Assembly: GCA_017626495.1 (NCBI GenBank)
Contig: JAGAIP010000003.1
Location: 434,001-498,000, forward strand
Origin: Clostridia bacterium
GTDB lineage: Bacteria; Bacillota; Clostridia; Christensenellales; Borkfalkiaceae
Reading direction: 5' to 3'
DNA length: 64,000 nt
Below the pieces are notes generated by a model. It was not told where the DNA came from and ran no database searches. It was given only the letters and a program-made list of their open reading frames with translations. The translations under genes and the position numbers were made by a program. Below, piece after piece: positions 26,415-34,346 of the stretch. The first letter of the stretch is position 1. Every line of letters starts with the position of its first letter.

Positions 26415-26900
26415 ATGTTTGTAAAAGGAAACGTTTTCAAATACGGAAACGACGTCGATACGGACGTCATCATTCCGGCAAGATACCTCAACACCTCTTC
26501 CGCAGAGGAGCTCGCTTCCCACTGCATGGAAGATATTGACGCAGAGTTCGTAAAGAACGTGCAAAAGGGCGATATCATGGTGGCGGAAGACAACTTCGGT
26601 TGCGGTTCTTCCAGAGAGCACGCTCCCCTCGCCATCAAGACGAGCGGAATCTCCCTCGTCATTGCAAACTCGTTCGCGAGAATCTTCTATCGGAATGCCA
26701 TCAACATCGGACTTCCCATTCTCGAATGTCCCGAGGCGGTCAAATCCATCAAAAAGGGAGATATCGTCTCCTGCGAACTCTCGACGGGGCTCATCAAGAA
26801 TGAAACGACGGGCGAAACCTTCCGTGCAGAGCCCTTCCCTCCCTTCATTCAAAAGATTATCGACGCAGGCGGACTCATTAAGTCCATTTCCAAACAATAA
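26415..26900 (+). CDS. leuD: 3-isopropylmalate dehydratase, small subunit
   Basis: A 161-residue swivel-domain partner of LeuC, also of the short type. The family signature [15 protein letters not shown] is complete. It follows leuC by 9 bases with AAGGAG. Confidence 0.95.
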   Translation: MFVKGNVFKYGNDVDTDVIIPARYLNTSSAEELASHCMEDIDAEFVKNVQKGDIMVAEDNFGCGSSREHAPLAIKTSGISLVIANSFARIFYRNAINIGLPILECPEAVKSIKKGDIVSCELSTGLIKNETTGETFRAEPFPPFIQKIIDAGGLIKSISKQ

Positions 26901-26909
26901 GGAGTTACC

Positions 26910-27986
26910 ATGAATTACAACATCGCAGTGCTTGCAGGCGACGGCATCGGTCCCGAAATTACGGACGGAGCGATCAAAGTTCTGAAAAAAATCGGAGAAG
27001 CGTACGGACACACCTTCTCCTTTACCCATTACCTGATGGGCGGTTGCGCCATCGACGCATACGGTTGCCCCCTTCCCGAAGAGACGGTCAAGGGATGCCT
27101 TGCTTCCGATTCCGTTCTGCTCGGCGCGGTGGGAGGTCCGAAATGGGACGCTCTCCCCGGAAATCAAAGACCTGAAAAGGGACTTCTCGGCATCAGAAAG
27201 GCGCTCGGACTTTATTCCAACATTCGCCCTGCCAAGCTTTGGTCGTCCCTCGCCCACGCGTCTCCCTTAAAATACGAACTCGTCAAAGACGGCATAGAGA
27301 TCATCATCGTGCGCGAACTCATCGGAGGTATCTACTTCGGCGAGCGCGGCGTAGATATGATCGACGGCGAACCCTCCGCTTGGGACACCGAGAGATACTC
27401 CGTACACGAAATCGAACGCATCACACGTATCGCATGCGAACTTGCCATGAAACGCACGAAAACCATCGTTTCCGTCGATAAGGCGAACGTACTCGAATCT
27501 TCTCGTCTTTGGAGAAAGACCGTACACGAGTATGCGGCAAAGAACTACCCCGAAATCACGGTAAAAGACGTACTTGTAGACAACATGGCGATGCAGATCG
27601 TCAAAAATCCCGCACAGTTTGACGTAGTCGTGACTTCCAACATCTTCGGAGACATTCTTTCCGACGAAGCGGCTCAGGTCACGGGCTCCATCGGCATGCT
27701 CGCGTCCTCTTCCCTCGGCGACACCTCGCTCGGTCTGTATGAACCCATTCACGGCTCCGCGCCGGACATTGCAGGGCAGGATCTCGCCAACCCCATCGCG
27801 ACTATTCTCGCGGCAGGCATGATGCTCCGCGACTCGTTCGGGCTCGTCAAGGAGAACGAGGCGATCGAGAAAGCCATTCAATCCGTACTCGACGAAGGGT
27901 ATCGCACCGCGGATATTTACTCCGAAGGCATGATCAAAATCGGCGGCAAAGAGATGGCTGACAGAATCGCAAACGCCATTCGTTAA
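26910..27986 (+). CDS. leuB: 3-isopropylmalate dehydrogenase
   Basis: A 358-residue NAD-dependent decarboxylating dehydrogenase, third step of leucine synthesis. Visible motifs: GDGIGPEI near the start, GAVGGPKWD, the substrate-loop RPAKLW, and the metal/NAD block GSAPDIAGQDLANP. It follows leuD by 9 bases and ends at an intrinsic terminator. Confidence 0.96.
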   Translation: MNYNIAVLAGDGIGPEITDGAIKVLKKIGEAYGHTFSFTHYLMGGCAIDAYGCPLPEETVKGCLASDSVLLGAVGGPKWDALPGNQRPEKGLLGIRKALGLYSNIRPAKLWSSLAHASPLKYELVKDGIEIIIVRELIGGIYFGERGVDMIDGEPSAWDTERYSVHEIERITRIACELAMKRTKTIVSVDKANVLESSRLWRKTVHEYAAKNYPEITVKDVLVDNMAMQIVKNPAQFDVVVTSNIFGDILSDEAAQVTGSIGMLASSSLGDTSLGLYEPIHGSAPDIAGQDLANPIATILAAGMMLRDSFGLVKENEAIEKAIQSVLDEGYRTADIYSEGMIKIGGKEMADRIANAIR

Positions 27987-27992
27987 ATAACG

Positions 27993-28018
27993 GTCCGACG
28001 TACGTCGGACTTCTTTTT
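27993..28018 (+). terminator. Terminator or attenuator between leuB and proB
   Basis: Stem GTCCGAC (27993-27999)/GTCGGAC (28004-28010), loop GTAC, then TTCTTTTT. The proB ATG begins only 7 bases after the T-run. Confidence 0.75.
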
Positions 28019-28025
28019 GAGACCC

Positions 28026-28787
28026 ATGAGAATTGTCATTAAAATCGGAACTTCAACCCTTGCATACAAGACGGGCAGGCTCAACATCAACCTGATGGAA
28101 TCCCTCTGTAAGACGATCAGCGATTTGAAAAACGCAGGACACGAGATCATTCTCGTCTCTTCAGGCGCGATCGGCATGGGCGTGGGGAAGCTTTCGCTCG
28201 CCGAACGCCCCAAAGACATGCCCACCAAACAGGCGGCGGCAGCCGTCGGACAATGCGAACTCATGTACCGCTACGACAGACTGTTTTCCGAATACAACCA
28301 CACCGTGGCGCAGATCCTCATCACTGGCGAGGACGTGGAGAACGAAGAGAGGCATCGCAGATTCCGCGACACCGTATTCCGCCTTTTGGAACTTGGCGCG
28401 CTCCCCGTCATCAATGAAAACGATACCGTCTCCACGGCGGAGATCGCAGTCGGCGACAATGACACGCTCTCGGCAATCGTCGCGACAAGCGTAAACGCCG
28501 ACCTTCTCATTCTCCTTTCCGACATCGACGGACTGTACTCCGCCGATCCCCGAAAGGACAAAAACGCGACGCTTATCCCCACCGTAGACAAACTGACGGA
28601 CGAAATCATGACGCTTGCGGGCGGAGCAGGCTCTTCTCTCGGCACGGGAGGCATGGCGACGAAACTCCGCGCGGCGAAAATTTGCACCGGACGCGGAATC
28701 CCCATGGTGATCGCAAACGGCAGTCGCCCCGAACGTCTCTATGACGTCGTCGCAGGAAAATCCGTAGGAACGAGGTTTAACGCATGA
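28026..28787 (+). CDS. proB: Glutamate 5-kinase (no PUA domain)
   Basis: A 253-residue amino-acid kinase that phosphorylates glutamate in proline synthesis. Motifs: [12 protein letters not shown] (ATP site), VSSGAIGMG, and [11 protein letters not shown] (glutamate site). It is the short form without the C-terminal PUA domain of E. coli ProB. The ATG at 28026 gives the standard family N-terminus (MRIVIKIG). There is no convincing ribosome binding site, since a terminator hairpin sits directly upstream. Overlaps proA by 4 bases. Confidence 0.93.
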   Translation: MRIVIKIGTSTLAYKTGRLNINLMESLCKTISDLKNAGHEIILVSSGAIGMGVGKLSLAERPKDMPTKQAAAAVGQCELMYRYDRLFSEYNHTVAQILITGEDVENEERHRRFRDTVFRLLELGALPVINENDTVSTAEIAVGDNDTLSAIVATSVNADLLILLSDIDGLYSADPRKDKNATLIPTVDKLTDEIMTLAGGAGSSLGTGGMATKLRAAKICTGRGIPMVIANGSRPERLYDVVAGKSVGTRFNA

Positions 28788-30028
28788 CCACACAGCAAAT
28801 TCTCGAACGAGCAAAGCAGGCGAAACGCTCTTTGCTCCTCTCTACCAAACAGAAAAACGACGCGCTTCTCGCCATGGCGGATTCTCTCCTTCGCTATGAA
28901 GAAGAGATCTTACGGGCGAACGCAGAGGACGTAGCGGCGGCGAGGGAGACGATCTCCCCCGTCATGATCGACCGCCTCGCCCTTTCTCACGACCGCCTCG
29001 TCGGCATGGCGGACGGAATCCGTCACGTCGTTACCCTTGACGATCCCGTCGGGGAGATCTTGGGAGACTATACGCGCAAAGACGGACTTAATATCAGGAA
29101 GATCGCCGTTCCCATGGGCGTCGTCGCCATCATCTACGAAAGCCGCCCCAACGTCACTTCCGACGCCGCCGCTCTCGCTTTGAAAAGCGGAAACGTATGC
29201 GTTCTCCGCACGGGAAAAGAGGCGCACCGCTCCGCGTCCGCCATCGTTGCCGCGATGCGCGAAGGACTTCGCGCCGCAAACGTGGACGAAAACGCATTGA
29301 ATCTCATCGAGGACACCTCTCGAGAAAGCGCAAACGCGCTCATGACGGCAGTCGGTTACGTCGATTTGCTCATTCCGCGCGGCGGGAAAGGGCTTATCGA
29401 GGCTTGCGTAAAGAATGCGAAAGTCCCCTGCATTCAAACGGGTACGGGAATCTGCCACGCCTTCATCGACGAGACGGCGGATCAAGACAAGGCGCTCTCT
29501 ATCGTGGAAAACGGAAAGACGAGCCGTCCTTCCGTATGCAACGCGATGGAAGTTTGCCTCGTCCACGAAAAAATCGCCCCTCTGTTTTTGCCGAAACTTT
29601 GGGAGCGCCTGCAAAAAAAGAACGTGATTTTCTACGCCGACGAAAAGGCGTTCGCCCTGTTGCAAGGCAGAGAGAATTGCTTCCTTGCCGGGGAAAACGA
29701 TTTCGACACCGAATTTTTGGATTATAAACTCGCCGTCAAAGTAGTCTCTTCCGTAGACGAGGCAATCGCGCACATCGCAAAGCATTCCACGGGACACAGC
29801 GAATGTATCGTGACGCAAGATAAGGAAAACGCATCGCGCTTTACTTCTCTTGTAGACAGCGCCGCCGTGTACGTCAACGCGTCCACGCGCTTTACGGACG
29901 GAGGTGAGTTCGGTCTCGGCTGCGAAATGGGCATTTCCACGCAAAAGCTCCACGCGCGCGGCCCGATGGGGCTCAGAGAGCTGACGACCTACAAGTACGT
30001 CATCGTCGGAGACGGTCATATCCGTTAA
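28784..30028 (+). CDS. proA: Gamma-glutamyl phosphate reductase
   Basis: A 414-residue aldehyde-dehydrogenase-fold enzyme that reduces glutamyl phosphate to the semialdehyde. The catalytic Cys is in [29 protein letters not shown] is a clear family block. Normal length. Coupled to proB by an ATGA overlap. proC is not in the window. Confidence 0.96.
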   Translation: MTTQQILERAKQAKRSLLLSTKQKNDALLAMADSLLRYEEEILRANAEDVAAARETISPVMIDRLALSHDRLVGMADGIRHVVTLDDPVGEILGDYTRKDGLNIRKIAVPMGVVAIIYESRPNVTSDAAALALKSGNVCVLRTGKEAHRSASAIVAAMREGLRAANVDENALNLIEDTSRESANALMTAVGYVDLLIPRGGKGLIEACVKNAKVPCIQTGTGICHAFIDETADQDKALSIVENGKTSRPSVCNAMEVCLVHEKIAPLFLPKLWERLQKKNVIFYADEKAFALLQGRENCFLAGENDFDTEFLDYKLAVKVVSSVDEAIAHIAKHSTGHSECIVTQDKENASRFTSLVDSAAVYVNASTRFTDGGEFGLGCEMGISTQKLHARGPMGLRELTTYKYVIVGDGHIR

Positions 30029-30061
30029 TACTTCCTTTTCCGTCTATCCTTTTCTCCATAG

Positions 30062-30106
30062 AAAGAGATAATCTGCTTTCCCTTTGAAAGCAGATTATCT
30101 CTTTTT
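30062..30106. terminator. Strong terminator after proB-proA
   Basis: A 19-bp perfect stem (30062-30080 with 30086-30104), 5-base loop, T-run; A-rich on the other side, so it may also stop the convergent yggS transcript. Confidence 0.9.
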
Positions 30107-30126
30107 CCTATAAAGAAAACGGTTTT

Positions 30127-30807
30127 TCAACCGTCTTTTTTCGCGACGGGACGCGCTCCGAAAAGAGCCGTTCCGATTCGAATCATATTGCTTCCGTGCT
30201 CTACGCACAGTTTCCAGTCTCCGCTCATGCCCATGGAGAGATACTCCGCGCTACCGTTCTCCTCGCGATAAGCGTCGTAAAGGGAGCGCATCTTTTCGAC
30301 GAGAGAAGAAAGATACCCTTCGTCGTCGGAAATGGGGAGCATTGCCATGAATCCTTTCACGTTGAGCCCTGCGCGCGCGTGAATTTCCCTCGCACGCTCC
30401 AAAGCCTCGCCGTATTCGAATCCGCCCTTGCTCTCTTCACAGCCGATGTTGACCTGAACCAACACGTTCGTGACTACGCCTGCACGGACGGAACGTTTAT
30501 CGAGCTCTTCTACGAGCTCCATTCTGTCGAGCGACTGAATGAGATCCGTCTTTCCGATGAGATATTTCACTTTATTCGTCTGCAAGTGCCCGATGAACTG
30601 ACGGGAAGCGCCGCGAATGGAATCAAATTTTTCCTTGAATTCCTGCACGTGGTTATCCCCGATCGCCTCGATTCCTGCGTCGATCGCCTCTTGAATCTCC
30701 TCTACCGTGCGGAACTTGACTGCGGCAACCAGCGTTACCTTTTCTCCGTATTTGTTCTGCGGAACGGAAGAGAGAACCTCTTTCACCCTATTTGTAATTT
30801 CCGACAT
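30127..30807 (-). CDS. YggS-family PLP-binding protein
   Basis: A 226-residue single-domain fold-III protein that binds pyridoxal phosphate and helps PLP and amino-acid homeostasis. The PLP Lys lies in VTLVAAVKFRTVEEI, and IGHLQTNKVKYL is the classical family block. Last gene of an operon after the lipid kinase and the PP2C phosphatase (9-base gap). Confidence 0.92.
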   Translation of the reverse strand: MSEITNRVKEVLSSVPQNKYGEKVTLVAAVKFRTVEEIQEAIDAGIEAIGDNHVQEFKEKFDSIRGASRQFIGHLQTNKVKYLIGKTDLIQSLDRMELVEELDKRSVRAGVVTNVLVQVNIGCEESKGGFEYGEALERAREIHARAGLNVKGFMAMLPISDDEGYLSSLVEKMRSLYDAYREENGSAEYLSMGMSGDWKLCVEHGSNMIRIGTALFGARPVAKKDG

Positions 30808-30816
30808 ATTCCTCTC

Positions 30817-31884
30817 CTAATTCAGCACAAACGCGATGGCGGTGAGGTCGTCGTTCACCGTCTCGCAAAATTCGTACAGCTCCGCTTTGAGCCTGTCAAT
30901 GAACGATTGCGCCGTGTGCGTGCGCATGAGCACGGACTCCACCCGTTCGATTCCGAATTGTTCGCCGTATTTGTTTTTGCTCTCCACGATACCGTCCGTC
31001 AACAGTACGAGCATATCTCCCGACGCGTAGTACATGACGTTATCGCGGTAGTCGAATTCCATCCAGTTCGAGATAGGCGCGGACGGATAGGCGATCTCGT
31101 TGATTTTGAACCCGTTCTTTAACAGAATGGGAACGACGTGTCCCGCCGCGGAATAGGTGATCGTGCGGTTTACAGGGTCGATGCGCACCGCCTCCGCCGT
31201 GATATACGAACGTTCGTCCATGTTGAGCTCGGAAAACTTCGCGTTGAGTTTTTGCAGCGCCTTGGCAGGAGACGGCTCGCTCTTATCCCAACCGGCTTTG
31301 ACGAATCCCGACAATAGTCCTGCCGAAATGCCCTTGCCCGAAACGTCCGCGACGAGTCCGACCGTATCTCCGCCGATTTCATAAATATCGGGAAGGTCTC
31401 CCCCGATTTCCCTGCAAGGATGATAGAGATACGCATAGGACAGTTCGCCCACGCCGCTTCCCGAGGGCAAAAGCCGCCGCTGAATGGACTGCGCGCTTTT
31501 GAGTTCCCGTGCGATTTCCGTCTGATAACTGTCGTCTAAAATGCCGAGGGCATACTTTCCCAGCTTTCTCACCTTGATTTGCAGGGCGAGGTGCGCCGTA
31601 CCGTTTTCATCCTCGACGGGCATGACGAGCTTATGAAAATCCTCTTTTCCGCGTTCGAGCGTCTCCTTGAACGCGAGCTTAAAAGGGCATACCTCGCATT
31701 CCTTGCCGTTTCCGCATTTTTCGCTCAGCGTGCAACGGAGCACGTCGTGCAAACTGCCCTCGATTTTTCCGTCCTTAAAATGTTGACGGAAAGACGCGTT
31801 CGTATAGCGGACGCGGTACTTTTTATCCAACACGACGACGCCCGTCGGTATGAAATTGAGAATGGCTTTATACAAATGAAACAT
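30817..31884 (-). CDS. PAS-PP2C (SpoIIE/RsbU-type) phosphatase with cysteine cluster
   Basis: A 355-residue soluble protein. Residues about 1-115 form a PAS domain with four cysteines (C51, C57, C63, C66), a spacing that could hold a metal or Fe-S centre. Residues about 150-355 form a SpoIIE/PP2C Ser/Thr phosphatase: REIGGDLPDIYEI and DVSGKGISAGLLSG carry the metal Asp residues, and ASGDMLVLLTDGI and NDDLTAIAF the later ones. Such proteins dephosphorylate anti-anti-sigma factors in response to a signal; no anti-sigma genes are adjacent. It follows the lipid kinase by 3 bases. Confidence 0.85.
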   Translation of the reverse strand: MFHLYKAILNFIPTGVVVLDKKYRVRYTNASFRQHFKDGKIEGSLHDVLRCTLSEKCGNGKECEVCPFKLAFKETLERGKEDFHKLVMPVEDENGTAHLALQIKVRKLGKYALGILDDSYQTEIARELKSAQSIQRRLLPSGSGVGELSYAYLYHPCREIGGDLPDIYEIGGDTVGLVADVSGKGISAGLLSGFVKAGWDKSEPSPAKALQKLNAKFSELNMDERSYITAEAVRIDPVNRTITYSAAGHVVPILLKNGFKINEIAYPSAPISNWMEFDYRDNVMYYASGDMLVLLTDGIVESKNKYGEQFGIERVESVLMRTHTAQSFIDRLKAELYEFCETVNDDLTAIAFVLN

Positions 31885-31887
31885 GAT

Positions 31888-32754
31888 TCAGTTGCGATAG
31901 ATATTGATTCCGTTTTTTTGAATAGACGCCTGAAAGGGAATCCCTCCGTACAGTTCCCCGTCGTACTGAATGATAAAGCACTGGTCGGGAACGATATTCA
32001 CCTCTTCCACGAGCATATGCGTGGTTGCGGGGAGTTCAAGCACTTTTCCTCTGACGAGCGCAAGCATAGCAAGGAGTTTTTTGAATCCTTTCAGATAATC
32101 CACGATGACGAGATCGAGTTGATTGTCGTCGACTTTTGCGTCGGGACAGATCTTCATTCCGCCGCCGAACATTCCGCCGTTACAGAGTACGGCGAGAAAC
32201 GCATGATAGCGCTTCGTCTCTCCGTTCACCGTGCATTCAAATTCATTGCCCTTGAAATGCCTGATCGAATCGAGCAGACACTTCCAGTAACGCACTTTAC
32301 CCAAAAGCTTGCTCGCTTTACAACGCTGCAATACGTCCACGTCGATTCCCGTGCCGACGGAATTGAGGCTTCGCACGCCTCCGCATACGATATAATCGCA
32401 GGGCTTGGGCTCGGTATGTAAAATGAGATCCATGGCTTTGTTGATATTCAAGGGAATGCCTGCAAACGTAGAAAAATCGTTTGCCGTACCGGCAGGAAGC
32501 AGTCCGAGCCGAACGAGAGAAGGATCTGAAAGACCGTTGAGCACCTCGTTGAACGTGCCGTCGCCGCCAAAGGCAACGATGTCTCTTTCTCCGCTTTGCG
32601 TCAGTTCCCTCGCAATCTGCGTGGCGTGTCCCGGATATTCCGTGTAGTGAACGATATAGTCTTTGTTGTTCTCGCGAAAGATCGCTTCCGCCTTTTTGAG
32701 TTTCTTTTTTGATCTACCCGTACACGCATTGGGATTGACAATCACATGGTACAT
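31888..32754 (-). CDS. YegS/BmrU/DagK-family lipid kinase
   Basis: A 288-residue diacylglycerol-kinase-catalytic-domain protein. The phosphate-binding NPNACTGRS, the GGDGTFNEVLNG motif and LPAGTANDF are all present. Likely phosphorylates diacylglycerol or a related lipid at the membrane face. First gene of the kinase-phosphatase-yggS operon. Its promoter shares a -35 box with the divergent cupin-like gene. Confidence 0.9.
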   Translation of the reverse strand: MYHVIVNPNACTGRSKKKLKKAEAIFRENNKDYIVHYTEYPGHATQIARELTQSGERDIVAFGGDGTFNEVLNGLSDPSLVRLGLLPAGTANDFSTFAGIPLNINKAMDLILHTEPKPCDYIVCGGVRSLNSVGTGIDVDVLQRCKASKLLGKVRYWKCLLDSIRHFKGNEFECTVNGETKRYHAFLAVLCNGGMFGGGMKICPDAKVDDNQLDLVIVDYLKGFKKLLAMLALVRGKVLELPATTHMLVEEVNIVPDQCFIIQYDGELYGGIPFQASIQKNGINIYRN

Positions 32755-32783
32755 AATCGCCCTCTTTGGTTTTTCTTAAAAAC

Positions 32784-32835
32784 ATTATACACCATCCGCA
32801 ATCAATTTGCAATTTATTTTTTTCTCTGCTATAAT
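32784..32835. promoter_or_regulatory. Divergent promoters sharing one palindromic -35 box
   Basis: TTGCAA at 32807-32812 reads the same on both strands. Rightward: 17 bp then TATAAT at 32830-32835 for the cupin-like gene. Leftward: 17 bp then TATAAT (32789-32784) for the lipid-kinase operon. Confidence 0.8.
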
Positions 32836-32867
32836 AATATCATGAAATTTTCAAAAAGGAGCATCGC

Positions 32868-33170
32868 ATGCAACTGACGCCTATACCCTTTGAGCCGCCT
32901 TACAGCGAACAGGATTTTACTTTTTCCGAAAAAAAAGTACAGGGAGCGACCATCGGAAAAAAGGACGACGCGCTCTTTATCGTCTCGCAATCGCGCTATA
33001 AACTCGAATGCGATCAAAAACACCTCGTCTATATCGCGGAGGGAAACGGACATTTCAAGTGGAAACGGGGAGAAAAGGACTTTCACCGGGGAGAAGGGTT
33101 TCTTTTGGAGAAGATCGGGGAATACGAACTGAACGGCAGAGGAAAATACCTGATTATTTTTGAAAAATAA
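32868..33170 (+). CDS. Small cupin-like protein
   Basis: A 100-residue protein. The pattern of short beta strands with HLVYIAEGNGHFKWKRGEKD and FHRGEGFLLEKIGEYEL resembles one cupin barrel (G-x5-6-H-like spacing and a second motif), but the normal metal histidines are mostly absent. AAAAGGAG lies 7 bases before the ATG. Divergent from the lipid kinase. Function unknown. Confidence 0.65.
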   Translation: MQLTPIPFEPPYSEQDFTFSEKKVQGATIGKKDDALFIVSQSRYKLECDQKHLVYIAEGNGHFKWKRGEKDFHRGEGFLLEKIGEYELNGRGKYLIIFEK

Positions 33171-33182
33171 GGGCGTTTTCGA

Positions 33183-33211
33183 TTGACTGGAAGAGAAAAA
33201 ACCTTTATAAT
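33183..33211 (+). promoter_or_regulatory. Promoter of rpsF-ssb-rpsR
   Basis: TTGACT (33183-33188), 17-bp spacer, TATAAT (33206-33211). Confidence 0.8.
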
Positions 33212-33219
33212 ACCTTATG

Positions 33220-33269
33220 CAGAAAAATCTGCAACGACCTTGCATACCCCCGTGGTATGCCATTTAGTC
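33220..33269 (+). promoter_or_regulatory. Putative S6:S18 ribosomal-protein leader
   Basis: The rpsF leader holds a small hairpin (33220-33233) and then a stem GCATACC (33242-33248)/GGTATGC (33254-33260) with loop CCCGT containing a CCG, enclosed by a short GAC/GTC pairing. A CCG-bearing hairpin before rpsF is the hallmark of the S6:S18 autoregulatory leader. The match is by eye only. Confidence 0.4.
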
Positions 33270-33285
33270 CGGGAGGTGAAAATCT

Positions 33286-33564
33286 ATGAAGTATGAAATG
33301 CTTTACGTCCTCGATCCCGCAATGTCCGATGAGGCAAGGGAAGCGGAAATCGCAAAGTATGAGAACACGGTAAAGGCCATGAACGGCACCGTAGTTTCCA
33401 TCGACAAGTGGGGCGTGAAAAAACTTGCTTATCCCATCCGCTACAAGAACGACGGTTTCTTCGTATTGATGGCATTTGAGTCCGAAGGTGCGGTTTGCGC
33501 TGAACTTACGAGACTTGCAGGCATTTCTTCTGACGTGATGAGAGTCATGATCACGAAGGCGTAA
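33286..33564 (+). CDS. rpsF: Ribosomal protein bS6
   Basis: A 92-residue small-subunit protein; MKYEMLYVLDPAM and the WGVKKLAYPIRYKNDGFFVL block are typical. GGGAGGTGA precedes the ATG. First gene of the conserved rpsF-ssb-rpsR operon. Confidence 0.97.
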   Translation: MKYEMLYVLDPAMSDEAREAEIAKYENTVKAMNGTVVSIDKWGVKKLAYPIRYKNDGFFVLMAFESEGAVCAELTRLAGISSDVMRVMITKA

Positions 33565-33575
33565 CAGGTAACAGA

Positions 33576-33998
33576 ATGAACAGAGTTTTTTTGATTGGAA
33601 ATTTAACGAGAGATCCGGAGCTTGCCGAAACGAATAGCGGTGTTTCCGTCTGTCATTTCGCGATTGCGGTCAACAGAGGATTTGCCTCTGCCGACGGTGA
33701 AAGACAGACCGATTTCTTCAACGTAACCGCATGGCGCGGTACCGCCGAGAACGTCGCGAAATTCTGCAAAAAGGGCAGCAAAGTCGCTGTTTCGGGTTCT
33801 ATTCAGATTCGTCAGTACGACGACAATCAGGGCAATAAGAGAACTGCGGTTGACGTCATCGCGCAGGAAGTTGAATTTTTGAACAGAGTCGGAGGCAACG
33901 GCGACTACGAAGCGCCCGTATCGTCCGCACCTGCGCCTGCAAGGGGCAAAAAACCCGTTCTCGAAGCGTATAACGACGATGACGATATGCCTTTCTAA
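33576..33998 (+). CDS. ssb: Single-stranded DNA-binding protein
   Basis: A 140-residue OB-fold protein (about 1-105) with a short linker and the acidic C-terminal tail DDDMPF that recruits replication and repair partners. The N-terminus MNRVFLIGNLTRDPEL is canonical. Confidence 0.97.
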   Translation: MNRVFLIGNLTRDPELAETNSGVSVCHFAIAVNRGFASADGERQTDFFNVTAWRGTAENVAKFCKKGSKVAVSGSIQIRQYDDNQGNKRTAVDVIAQEVEFLNRVGGNGDYEAPVSSAPAPARGKKPVLEAYNDDDDMPF

Positions 33999-34025
33999 TC
34001 AAACAGGTATTTAAGGAGAAAGAAA

Positions 34026-34268
34026 ATGGAAGAAAAAACCGTTAAAAAGAGTTTTAAGAAGGTTCCCCGTAAAAAGGTTTGCCAGTTCTGCCAGGATAAA
34101 GTAGCCGCAATCGACTACAAAGACGTCAAGCTCAAGAAATTCATCACCGAAGGAGGAAAGATCCTTCCCCGTAGAATGAGCGGAACTTGCGCAAAGCATC
34201 AGAGAGAACTCACCGTTGCAATCAAGCGCGCTCGTCAGGCAGCTCTGCTTCCTTTCAAAGGTGAATAA
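34026..34268 (+). CDS. rpsR: Ribosomal protein bS18
   Basis: An 80-residue small-subunit protein: [20 protein letters not shown] and the conserved [20 protein letters not shown]. The two N-terminal Cys plus the later Cys suggest the zinc-binding (C+) form. Preceded by AAGGAG. Confidence 0.97.
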   Translation: MEEKTVKKSFKKVPRKKVCQFCQDKVAAIDYKDVKLKKFITEGGKILPRRMSGTCAKHQRELTVAIKRARQAALLPFKGE

Positions 34269-34276
34269 GAAAAAAG

Positions 34277-34302
34277 AAAAGACTGCGTTTGCAGTCTTTT
34301 TT
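34277..34302 (+). terminator. Terminator of rpsF-ssb-rpsR
   Basis: Stem AAAAGACTGC/GCAGTCTTTT with loop GTTT and further Ts. Confidence 0.9.
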
Positions 34303-34346
34303 CATGCGAAAAAAAGGATTGATTCCACGGGCAGGAATCTTTTTTT

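Noticed and set aside
25131-27257. 708-codon minus-strand frame antisense to leuC, leuD and leuB
   Set aside because: Low-stop shadow of three clear genes caused by their codon bias; no family signal.
32868-33170. Cupin-like gene considered as part of a toxin-antitoxin pair
   Set aside because: No small partner gene; it stands between a divergent lipid kinase and the rpsF operon.
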